Assembly (NCBI GenBank): GCA_900556545.1
Contig: USPE01000017.1
Location: 1-16,186 of the forward strand
Origin: an uncultured Peptococcaceae bacterium
Lineage (GTDB): Bacteria > Bacillota > Peptococcia > Peptococcales > Peptococcaceae
DNA length: 16,186 nucleotides
Direction of reading: 5' to 3'
The notes below the pieces were generated by a model. That model saw nothing but the letters and a program-made list of their open reading frames with translations, ran no database searches and was not told the origin of the DNA. Below, piece by piece: positions 1 through 6,223 of the stretch (the stretch's first letter is position 1; the number at the start of each line of letters is the position of its first letter). The translations under genes were made by a program, and so were the position numbers.

Positions 1-21
1 AGGGAAATTGGAAATAATCAA

Positions 22-52
22 TTGTTTAAAAAATTATGAATCATGCTATAGT
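22..52 (+). promoter_or_regulatory. Candidate promoter for the nitroreductase gene
   Basis: A TTGTTT hexamer (22-27) is followed after 19 bases by TATAGT (47-52), which is preceded by TGC, giving an extended -10 element. The spacer is longer than the ideal 17, so the extended -10 would have to compensate. The transcript would carry a leader of about 125 bases with a GGACA-CT-TGTCC palindrome at 98-109. Confidence 0.35.
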
Positions 53-184
53 TATTATATAGAAAAGATAAAAAATTAGAACGGTTATCATGCCGACGGA
101 CACTTGTCCTGTCAGAGAAATACTGATACAATAAGTAATTGTGCTGACTATACTTTTATAAACGGGGAGAAAGAGGGAGCTGTT

Positions 185-730
185 ATGAAACGAGAATTGG
201 AACAGGAAGTCATGGAGCAAATTGCCCAGCGTTACTCCACCATGTATTTTGGATCGGGGGAAGTGGCAGAGGAAGATTTGCAGGGAATTTTGTTGGCTGC
301 AACACAGGCACCGTCTGCTTACAATGAACAGCCATGGCGTTTTTTTGTGGCGCGGACTCCGCAGGATAAAGAGATGTTAATGGAATACATGCTGCCCGGG
401 GAACGGGAATGGATTGCTGCTGCACCGGTGCTGATTTTGGTGGCCGGTAATATGGGTGACACCCACAACGGTTTGTTTAATTATTGGACAGCCTTTGACA
501 GTGGATGCGCCTGGGGGTATTTAAGTCTGGAAGCGCAGAGAAGAGGGTATGTAACCCATTGCATTGGTTCTTTTGACCGGGTTGATTTGCGCAATGAGTT
601 TCAGATGTCTGAGAACCTGGAGCTGTATGGGATTGTAGCGTTGGGTCGTCCGGCTGCAACAGAAGTCACCCAAAAAGAAAAACAGATGCCGAGAAAGTCT
701 GTCAATTCAGTTCTGTTGCGCCGTCGCTAA
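185..730 (+). CDS. Nitroreductase family flavoprotein
   Basis: Probable FMN-dependent, NAD(P)H-using oxidoreductase of the nitroreductase superfamily, 181 residues, cytosolic; the physiological substrate cannot be told from sequence. The N-terminal FMN-binding signature is clear: residues 42-53 read APSAYNEQPWRF, matching the usual APSxxNxQPWxF pattern. Further typical pieces are an alanine-rich AAPVLILVAG strand near residue 90 and a C-terminal segment ending in a run of arginines. I chose ATG 185 because GGGGAGAAAGAGGGAG lies just upstream; an in-frame start at 104 would add 27 residues that do not look like the family and has no ribosome site. At 181 residues it is of normal length for the small subgroup. 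It precedes a metal-sensor gene by about 100 bases on the same strand; no convincing terminator separates them, so partial co-transcription is possible. The family is certain, the role is not. Confidence 0.85.
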   Translation: MKRELEQEVMEQIAQRYSTMYFGSGEVAEEDLQGILLAATQAPSAYNEQPWRFFVARTPQDKEMLMEYMLPGEREWIAAAPVLILVAGNMGDTHNGLFNYWTAFDSGCAWGYLSLEAQRRGYVTHCIGSFDRVDLRNEFQMSENLELYGIVALGRPAATEVTQKEKQMPRKSVNSVLLRRR

Positions 731-777
731 TAAACATTTTTTATTTTTCCGATTTTTAAGAAAATGTTAAGATTGGT

Positions 778-796
778 TTGAAAAATTGTTCACAAT
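778..796 (+). promoter_or_regulatory. Candidate operator upstream of the ArsR/CadC-type regulator
   Basis: The 18-mer TTGAAAAATTGTTCACAA (778-795) contains the palindrome ATTGT-TC-ACAAT (785-796). It matches 12 of 14 defined positions of the Rex consensus TTGTGAA-N4-TTCACAA, but an autoregulatory ArsR site is equally possible. The block TTCACAAT followed by A-rich DNA recurs at 1221-1235 in front of the hydrogenase. No convincing -35/-10 pair was found in 731-836. An AT-rich inverted repeat with AACATTTT (733-740) and AAAATGTT (761-768) also lies in this gap. Confidence 0.3.
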
Positions 797-836
797 GTAA
801 AAAATCCTGATAGCAGTAGATGGAGGTCTGATTTCA

Positions 837-1181
837 ATGAATGAACAATGGCAATGTGATGAATTTTGTGTACACAGTAATATTGTGGAGCAGATGCAGG
901 AACAAAAGATTACAGAGGAAAAAAGCCAGCAAACAGCCGATTTGTTCAAGGTATTGGGGGATAATACGCGGGTAAAAATCCTGTATTATCTGTTACAGGC
1001 TGAACTCTGCGTTTGTGATTTGACCGTCTTGGTAGGAAGTAGTCAGTCTGCTGTTTCTCATCAATTGCGTGTTTTGCGTAATTTACGGATTGTGCAGGGC
1101 AGAAAGGATGGAAAGCAGGTTTTTTACAGCATTTGCAATGAGCATGTAAAACAGTTATTGCGGGAAGCGTTGGTATTATAA
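837..1181 (+). CDS. cadC: ArsR/SmtB-family metal sensor, CadC type
   Basis: Winged-helix repressor of 114 residues, expected to bind DNA as a dimer and release it on binding soft metals. It aligns without gaps to staphylococcal CadC from memory: Cys7, Cys11, Cys58 and Cys60 all fall at the positions of the Cd/Pb/Bi-binding alpha3N site, with the family's ELCVCDL motif at 56-62. The recognition helix is around SSQSAVSHQLRVL (68-80). The second, zinc-binding alpha5 site looks lost: CadC Asp101 is Asn101 here, His103 is kept, and the protein stops at residue 114 before the other two ligands (CadC His114 and Glu117). TGGAGG at 820-825 supports ATG 837. No CadA-type metal ATPase is adjacent; the next gene is an [FeFe] hydrogenase. 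It may repress its own promoter and possibly the hydrogenase promoter. The family call is firm; the metal specificity is inferred from the cysteines. Confidence 0.85.
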   Translation: MNEQWQCDEFCVHSNIVEQMQEQKITEEKSQQTADLFKVLGDNTRVKILYYLLQAELCVCDLTVLVGSSQSAVSHQLRVLRNLRIVQGRKDGKQVFYSICNEHVKQLLREALVL

Positions 1182-1218
1182 AATTTGCAGATTGTATAAA
1201 TGCTTATTTTTGTATCAC

Positions 1219-1246
1219 TTTTCACAATAAAAAAATATTGCGAAAA
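1219..1246 (+). promoter_or_regulatory. Inverted-repeat operator overlapping the hydrogenase -35
   Basis: The arms TTTTCACAATA (1219-1229) and TATTGCGAAAA (1236-1246) are complementary at 10 of 11 positions around an A6 spacer. No T-run follows, so this is unlikely to be a terminator. The right arm covers the proposed -35 hexamer of the hydrogenase promoter, the expected place for a repressor site. Which protein binds is unknown; the neighbouring CadC-type regulator is the nearest candidate. Confidence 0.45.
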
Positions 1247-1265
1247 CGCTGTAAAACAGTATAAA
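1238..1265 (+). promoter_or_regulatory. Candidate promoter of the hydrogenase operon
   Basis: TTGCGA (1238-1243) and TATAAA (1260-1265) are separated by 16 bases. This would start transcription near 1272 and leave a leader of roughly 215 bases before the hydrogenase start codon. Confidence 0.4.
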
Positions 1266-1488
1266 ATGATGGTAGATACTAAAAGGTATCTAAACTGTAT
1301 TCATTAAATGTGAGAATTCTGCTTTGCATAAAAATAACTGCAGAATTAGGTTTTATGTAAAGGTCGGTTCCGTTATTGATTGCAGCAGAAGTGTGGTGAT
1401 TCTGTTGCAGGGGACGAACTGGCACAGAGTACTCATTTAAATTTTATGTAATGGTTTCATTAATTTTAATTTCGTTGAGGTGAATAAA
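1266..1488 (+). other. Long structured 5' leader of the hydrogenase operon
   Basis: This stretch lacks a credible ORF. It holds a hairpin with 7-bp arms TAGATAC/GTATCTA (1273-1279, 1286-1292), a second inverted repeat with 8-bp arms AATTCTGC/GCAGAATT (1315-1322, 1340-1347), and a near-perfect direct repeat: TTTTATGTAAAGGT (1351-1364) and TTTTATGTAATGGT (1442-1455). The second repeat copy ends 33 bases before the start codon. I recognise no known riboswitch consensus here. The ribosome site TTGAGGTGA (1475-1483) closes the region. Confidence 0.4.
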
Positions 1489-3102
1489 ATGGAAAAACAC
1501 AAAAATTTAGAAAACAAGGGTATGAGCAGACGGCGTTTTCTAAGTGTTATGGCAGGTGCCGGTGTTGTAGGCGCTGCTGCAACCATGACCGGTTGTGCGC
1601 CTGTCAGTGATCCAAGCGGTACCGGCTGGCTGCCAAATCAGTACCGGAATGCAAGTGCAATGCCTGCACAGGTAAAAGGTCGTGTTCCATTGGATCCAGA
1701 AAACGTTTCTCTGGTGCGGAACGATGAAAAATGTATTTTGTGCGGTCAGTGTATCGAAGCTTGTGAAAAAGTACAGAGCGTATTTGGTTATTATGAACTG
1801 CCGGTACATGACGATTTCATTTGTGTACATTGCGGTCAGTGTTCTCTGTGGTGTCCAACAGGTGCTATCGCAGAACGCAGTGCCATTGAAGATGTTTGGA
1901 ATGCAATTCAGGATCCGGAAACTACTGTTATTGTACAGACATCTCCTGCTACTCGTGTTGGTATTGGGGAAGAATTTGGCATGGGTGCTGGCGCATGGGC
2001 AGAAGGTCAGATGGTTACAGCACTGCGTCAATTAGGCTTTGATGTGGTTGTAGATACCAACTTTAGTGCGGACTTAACCATCATGGAAGAAGGCTCCGAA
2101 CTGGTAGAACGTGTTACCAAAGGCGGTGTATTGCCACAGCTGACTTCCTGCTGTCCAGGTTGGGTAAAATTCGTAGAATATTATTATCCAGAGTTGATTC
2201 CAAACCTATCTTCCGCTCGTTCTCCAATGATGATGCATGGTTCTACATTGAAAACCTATAATGCTGAAAAATTGGGTATTACCGATCCGAAGAAAATTGT
2301 GAATGTGGCTATTATGCCTTGTGTAGCTAAAAAGTTTGAAATCAGCAGACATCAGTTCCATGGCTTGGAAGGCGGCGCTGGTAAATACTATGAAGATGAT
2401 ACCATCAAAGATATGGATTATGTACTGAGCGTTCGTGAACTGGCCAATATGATTCGTCAGAAACTGGGTGATGTAGATTTTGCCTCCTTTGAAGAAGGTC
2501 AGTACGACCAGATTGGTTCTACCGCAGGCTTGATCTTCGGTAATACCGGTGGTGTTATGGAAGCGGCTGTTCGTTCCGCTTATTATCTGATCACAGGAAA
2601 CAATCCTCCAACCTCCCTGTATCATTTAGAACCGGTACGTGGTTTGGATGGCATTAAACGTGCATCTGTAGATGTACCGGGCGTAGGTCCTGTAAAAGTT
2701 GTTGTTGCTTCCGGTTTGGCCAATGCGCGTCAGTTATGTGAAGAAATTAAATCCGGCAAAGCAGATTTCCACTTCTTAGAAGTTATGGCCTGTCCAGGCG
2801 GTTGTATTGCCGGCGGCGGTCAGCCAAGAACTGCCGTGCCTCCGCAGGATTGGGTACGTCAGGCAAGAACCGACACCATGTACAATCATGATGCTGCAGG
2901 TACGATCAAAGGGACTGCTGCCGGTGAAGGCGCTGGTCAGGACGATGTAAAAACAATGGATTTACGGTTGAGCCATGCAAATCCTCAGATTACAGAAATT
3001 TATAACGAATTCCTGGAAGCACCATTGAGCCATCTGGCGCATGAATTGTGTCATACCACTTATGAAGACAGATCTGGCTCTTTGACCAGAAAAGAAGTTT
3101 AA
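1489..3102 (+). CDS. hydA: Tat-exported [FeFe] hydrogenase catalytic subunit
   Basis: Catalyses reversible H2 oxidation/proton reduction; predicted outside the cytoplasmic membrane. Order in the 537-residue protein: Tat signal with SRRRFL (13-18), an alanine/glycine-rich hydrophobic stretch and a possible lipobox MTGC ending at Cys36; two [4Fe-4S] clusters (Cys82/85/88/92 and Cys112/115/118/122); H-cluster motifs TSCCPGW (219-225), MPCVAKKFE (276-284) and EVMACPGGCIAGGG (431-444); and a C-terminal small-subunit-like segment with LSHLAHELCHTTY. All H-cluster ligand cysteines are present, so it should be active. ATG 1489 is preferred over GTG 1480, which lies inside the ribosome site. It is followed after 18 bases by a HybA-like gene and then a HybB-like gene. 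The HydEFG maturases needed for the H-cluster are not in the window. Methionine at -3 makes the lipobox atypical, so lipidation is uncertain. Confidence 0.95.
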   Translation: MEKHKNLENKGMSRRRFLSVMAGAGVVGAAATMTGCAPVSDPSGTGWLPNQYRNASAMPAQVKGRVPLDPENVSLVRNDEKCILCGQCIEACEKVQSVFGYYELPVHDDFICVHCGQCSLWCPTGAIAERSAIEDVWNAIQDPETTVIVQTSPATRVGIGEEFGMGAGAWAEGQMVTALRQLGFDVVVDTNFSADLTIMEEGSELVERVTKGGVLPQLTSCCPGWVKFVEYYYPELIPNLSSARSPMMMHGSTLKTYNAEKLGITDPKKIVNVAIMPCVAKKFEISRHQFHGLEGGAGKYYEDDTIKDMDYVLSVRELANMIRQKLGDVDFASFEEGQYDQIGSTAGLIFGNTGGVMEAAVRSAYYLITGNNPPTSLYHLEPVRGLDGIKRASVDVPGVGPVKVVVASGLANARQLCEEIKSGKADFHFLEVMACPGGCIAGGGQPRTAVPPQDWVRQARTDTMYNHDAAGTIKGTAAGEGAGQDDVKTMDLRLSHANPQITEIYNEFLEAPLSHLAHELCHTTYEDRSGSLTRKEV

Positions 3103-3120
3103 CAAGGGGAGGTATGAAAA

Positions 3121-3933
3121 ATGGCGAATAAAGTAACAGATCAAAAAAGTGTTTTAGTAGATTTAACAAAATGCGTTGGCTGCGGCAGCTGTACCGTTGC
3201 TTGTAAGCTTTGGAATAGTCAGAGTTTTGAAAATCCGCAGACAGGCGTTATGGAAAATGCCCATGGTACAGATGTGAAATTGGATAGTAATACATGGACC
3301 ACTGTGGAACACATGAAAGTGCAGAAAGATGGTCAGGAAGTATGGCGTTTTGTAAAACGGCAGTGTATGCACTGCTTGGAACCGGCTTGTTCTTCCGTAT
3401 GTTTTGCTCATGCATTCCATCAGACAGAACAGGGTGCTGTACAGTATGATCCTGAATTGTGTGTAGGTTGTCGTTATTGCATGATTGCCTGTCCATTTGA
3501 TGTACCAAAATATGAATGGGAAAAGGTTATGCCTTCCGTTATGAAATGTCAGTTCTGCAGTTCCAAACTTGCAGATGGAGAATCTCCAGCTTGCGCAAGC
3601 GTATGTCCAACCAACGCTTTGATGTTTGGCAGCAGAGAAGAAATGCTGGCATTGGCGCATAAAACAATCGAAAGCGATAACAAATACATCAACCATGTAT
3701 ATGGTGAAAAAGAAGTGGGCGGTACCAGCTGGCTCTACATTTCCGATGTGGACTTTGGCGAATTAGGCTTCCCAACCAACCTTCCAGAAAAATCAATTCC
3801 AAAAAATGTGCATGGTTTTACCCAGTTTACACTGCCTATTTTTGCAGTAGGCGCTTTGGCATGGACTGGTGCAAGCATTTATGCGAAACGTCGTCATGCT
3901 GTTGCTCATGAAGAGCACAAAAATGAGAAGTAG
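3121..3933 (+). CDS. HybA/DmsB-like four-[4Fe-4S] electron-transfer subunit with C-terminal anchor
   Basis: Electron-transfer subunit of 270 residues that should link the hydrogenase to the membrane quinone-site subunit. Sixteen cysteines form four cluster motifs: 18/21/24/28, 82/85/90/94, 114/117/120/124 and 143/146/158/162, the DmsB/HybA/NrfC pattern. One hydrophobic helix (about 233-254) is followed by KRRH, so by the positive-inside rule the tail is cytoplasmic and the cluster domain is outside. Unlike E. coli HybA, it has no Tat signal of its own; export bound to the Tat-carrying hydrogenase is the likely solution. AGGGGAGG (3105-3112) is 8 bases from ATG 3121; an out-of-frame ATG at 3114 would encode only five residues. 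It sits 18 bases after hydA and 18 bases before the HybB-like gene, in one operon. Confidence 0.9.
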   Translation: MANKVTDQKSVLVDLTKCVGCGSCTVACKLWNSQSFENPQTGVMENAHGTDVKLDSNTWTTVEHMKVQKDGQEVWRFVKRQCMHCLEPACSSVCFAHAFHQTEQGAVQYDPELCVGCRYCMIACPFDVPKYEWEKVMPSVMKCQFCSSKLADGESPACASVCPTNALMFGSREEMLALAHKTIESDNKYINHVYGEKEVGGTSWLYISDVDFGELGFPTNLPEKSIPKNVHGFTQFTLPIFAVGALAWTGASIYAKRRHAVAHEEHKNEK

Positions 3934-3951
3934 GAAGGGGAGAAAATAGAG

Positions 3952-5154
3952 ATGAAAAATTGGACTTTTAAAACTCCAAAAGAAAGATGGAACTTTAGAG
4001 TTACTCCAGTCAGACTGGGGATGCTGGCAGTATTTGTTTTTTCCCTGGTACTGATTTTTGCCAGATATTATGCAGGCCTGGGCGAATGGACCGGCTTGAA
4101 TGACGAAATGCCTTGGGGCTTGTGGATTGGTGCGGATATGAACGTAATCGCACTGGCTGGTGCTGGTTTTAGTACGGCCATCATCACACACATTTTCCAT
4201 GTTGAAAAGTATGAACCTGTATCCAGAAGATGTCTGTTGTTATCTTTCATCGGTTATGTTCTGGTACTGTTAATCTTAATCATTGAAATTGGTCGTTGGG
4301 ATAACTTCTGGAGACCATTCGTATCTCCTGGTATCCATTCTCCAATGTTTGAAGTTTACATGTGTATCGTAGCTTACATGGTACTGCAGGTAATCGAATT
4401 GGTTGAAGTAGGGGCTGAAAAAGTTTCCCCTAAATTCAAAAAGAAAATGCATCCGATTATGCAGGTTGTTTTCATCGCTGCATGTACCGTACCTCTGGGC
4501 CATCAGGCTTCCTTGGGTTCCCTGTATCTGGCTATGCCAGCTAAATTGGATCCAATCTGGGCCAGCCAGATGATGCCTTGGTTGTTCTTACTGTCCGCAT
4601 TCTTTGTTGGACCATGTGTTGCTATCGTAGAATACATTTGGACCAACAGCCGTTACAAGATGAAAATTGATACCGAAATGCTGTATGGTTTAAGCCGTAT
4701 TTCCGCAGTATTAATGGCAGTTTACTTTGTATTAAAAGGCGCAGATTTGGTAATGCGCGGCCAGTTAGGCAATGTATTTGCATTCAACTTAGAAGGCAAT
4801 ATGTTCATCTTAGAAATGGTTCTGCTGTGTGTACTGCCAATTGTTATTCATTTGATTCCATTTGGTAAAACACAGGGTGGTCTGTTGGTATTTGGTCTGT
4901 CCGGTATGTGTGGTTTGGTGCTGACCCGTCTGAATGTAGTGTTCACCGGTATGTCTGCGCACATTGCTTCTCTGGGCGGCGGCTATTTCCCATCCTTTAT
5001 GGAAATTGTGTCCACCATCGGTTTGTTCTGTCTGGCATTCCTGGCATATCTGTACATCACAGAAAACTTCCCATTCTTCTATGGTGTACCTGGGGATTCT
5101 GACGCAAAAGTTGACGTAGAAACCGAAAACGAATTCAATCAGGCTATTATGTAA
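3952..5154 (+). CDS. HybB/NrfD-type integral membrane subunit (quinone site)
   Basis: A 400-residue polytopic protein of the HybB/NrfD/PsrC family with about ten hydrophobic helices (first near 20-38, last near 350-370). Such proteins form the quinone/quinol site of hydrogenase-2, polysulfide reductase and related complexes. Recognisable marks are PWGLWIG (54-60), GHQASLGSLY (183-192), which resembles the HybB HQSSLG segment, and RLNVV (326-330). There is no heme-ligand pattern of a cytochrome b hydrogenase subunit. AGGGGAG precedes the ATG and the upstream gene ends 18 bases earlier, so it is co-translated with the Fe-S subunits. The inferred role is to pass electrons from exported HydA via the four-cluster protein to menaquinone, or the reverse if quinol drives H2 release. 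A strong terminator follows about 50 bases after the stop codon, closing the three-gene operon. Confidence 0.9.
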   Translation: MKNWTFKTPKERWNFRVTPVRLGMLAVFVFSLVLIFARYYAGLGEWTGLNDEMPWGLWIGADMNVIALAGAGFSTAIITHIFHVEKYEPVSRRCLLLSFIGYVLVLLILIIEIGRWDNFWRPFVSPGIHSPMFEVYMCIVAYMVLQVIELVEVGAEKVSPKFKKKMHPIMQVVFIAACTVPLGHQASLGSLYLAMPAKLDPIWASQMMPWLFLLSAFFVGPCVAIVEYIWTNSRYKMKIDTEMLYGLSRISAVLMAVYFVLKGADLVMRGQLGNVFAFNLEGNMFILEMVLLCVLPIVIHLIPFGKTQGGLLVFGLSGMCGLVLTRLNVVFTGMSAHIASLGGGYFPSFMEIVSTIGLFCLAFLAYLYITENFPFFYGVPGDSDAKVDVETENEFNQAIM

Positions 5155-5204
5155 GTAACAAAACATTGTGTATTACAAGCATTGTTCTTACTAATAGCGC
5201 AATC

Positions 5205-5245
5205 AATATCTCCAACTGTAGCGATGCAGTTGGAGATATTTTTTT
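5205..5245 (+). terminator. Strong intrinsic terminator of the hydrogenase operon
   Basis: A perfect 14-bp stem (5205-5218 with 5227-5240; core TCTCCAACTG/CAGTTGGAGA) closes an 8-base loop and runs into seven T residues (5239-5245). Confidence 0.95.
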
Positions 5246-5326
5246 GCTCAAAAAAGAAATAAAAAAAGCAATGTTGAACTGCCCTATCCGGCGGGCAATT
5301 TATTTTGCTTATGAATGCAGATTGAC

Positions 5327-5354
5327 TTGTTTTTTATCTGAAAAGCGTTAGAAT
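5327..5354 (+). promoter_or_regulatory. Candidate promoter for the DUF1275 gene
   Basis: TTGTTT (5327-5332) and TAGAAT (5349-5354) are 16 bases apart, 32 bases before the start codon. A better -35, TTGACT at 5322-5327, would leave a 21-base spacer, which is too long. Confidence 0.35.
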
Positions 5355-5385
5355 AGAGAAGAAATAAAGACTGGGGGGATAACGC

Positions 5386-6063
5386 ATGGATTCCATAGAA
5401 AAAAGGCAAATGTCCGAATCAGTGTTGGTAGGCAGTTTATTGGTTCTAACCGGCGGATTTTTGGACGCATACAGTTATTTATGCAGAGGTGAGGTGTTTG
5501 CCAATGCACAGACAGGAAATATTGTTTTGTTGGGGATTCAGATTGCGGAGGGAGATTGGAGCATGGCGCTGCAATATCTTTTGCCTGTTGTCATATTTGC
5601 TGTTGGTATTTATATGGCCGAACAGCTGAGATGGCTCTTAAAGCAGAAGGATGGTTTTCACTGGCGGCAGATTGTTTTGGCCATTGAAATGCTGGTTGTT
5701 TTTTGCACAGCCTTTTTGGGCCCGGCGTTTAATTGGCTGGCCAATAGTATGATCTCTTTTGTATGTGCGCTGCAGGTAGAAAGTTTTCGTAAAATAAGAG
5801 GCAACGCCTGCGCTACTACCATGTGTACCGGCAATTTGCGCAGTGCTGCCGAATTGATGTATCGGTACCGTCAAACGGGGGATGGTGTGTTGCTGAAAAA
5901 AAGCGGAATTTATTATTTATTGATTCTGCTTTTTATTGTTGGAGCATTTTTTGGTGGGCTTGTAACCAATCAATTACAGTATAAAGCGTCGCTGTTGGCG
6001 TTAATACCATTGTTTTTATGCTTTTTAATTATGTTTCGGGAAGAAGAACAGGCTGGTAAGTAA
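5386..6063 (+). CDS. DUF1275 (YoaK-like) membrane protein
   Basis: A 225-residue integral membrane protein of the DUF1275/YoaK family, whose function is not established. Family hallmarks are present: GGFLDAYSYL (23-32), then ANAQTGNIVLLG (39-50), and CATTMCTGNLRSA (142-154). Hydrophobic segments lie near 12-32, 62-80, 95-128, 175-198 and 200-217, giving about six helices. The start is supported by GGGGGG at 5373-5378, eight bases upstream. It is a single-gene unit between the hydrogenase terminator and a hairpin terminator at 6103-6156, so no functional link to the hydrogenase is implied. Length is normal and no damage is seen. Family assignment is secure; no substrate can be proposed. Confidence 0.85.
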   Translation: MDSIEKRQMSESVLVGSLLVLTGGFLDAYSYLCRGEVFANAQTGNIVLLGIQIAEGDWSMALQYLLPVVIFAVGIYMAEQLRWLLKQKDGFHWRQIVLAIEMLVVFCTAFLGPAFNWLANSMISFVCALQVESFRKIRGNACATTMCTGNLRSAAELMYRYRQTGDGVLLKKSGIYYLLILLFIVGAFFGGLVTNQLQYKASLLALIPLFLCFLIMFREEEQAGK

Positions 6064-6102
6064 GTCTGCAAATAAAAGAAAGAATCATCTATTCTGTTGT
6101 AA

Positions 6103-6156
6103 AAAATAAGGTGTCAGATAAAATCGACGAACTGATTTTGTCTGACACCTTATTTT
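6103..6156. terminator. Bidirectional terminator with 23-bp stem
   Basis: The stem 6103-6125/6134-6156 is complementary throughout apart from one G-T wobble and closes the 8-base loop GACGAACT. It begins with A-rich and ends with T-rich DNA, so it can act for the DUF1275 gene on the plus strand and for the convergent membrane-protein gene on the minus strand. Confidence 0.85.
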
Positions 6157-6170
6157 AGTAGAGCGAAATA

Positions 6171-6203
6171 GATGAACGATAGCTTGAGGCAGCGTCGTTC
6201 ATC
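6171..6203. repeat. Inverted repeat between convergent genes
   Basis: Perfect 9-bp arms GATGAACGA (6171-6179) and TCGTTCATC (6195-6203) surround a 15-base loop, 20 bases beyond the stop codon of the minus-strand gene. No T-run follows on either strand, so it may be a 3'-end stabilising hairpin rather than a terminator. Confidence 0.5.
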
Positions 6204-6223
6204 ATTACAGCCGCTTCACAGGA

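Noticed and set aside
104..184. N-terminal extension of the nitroreductase by 27 residues
   Set aside because: No ribosome site before 104, the added residues do not resemble the family, and ATG 185 has a purine-rich Shine-Dalgarno region in front of it.
1480..1488. GTG start three codons upstream of hydA ATG
   Set aside because: This GTG is part of the TTGAGGTGA ribosome site that serves ATG 1489.
1540..2625. Long minus-strand open frames inside hydA
   Set aside because: They lie opposite a gene with complete hydrogenase motifs, lack ribosome sites, and their translations look like antisense shadows rich in Thr, His and Cys.
5166..5351. Small plus-strand open frame of 61 codons
   Set aside because: It runs straight through the perfect terminator hairpin at 5205-5245 and has no ribosome site.
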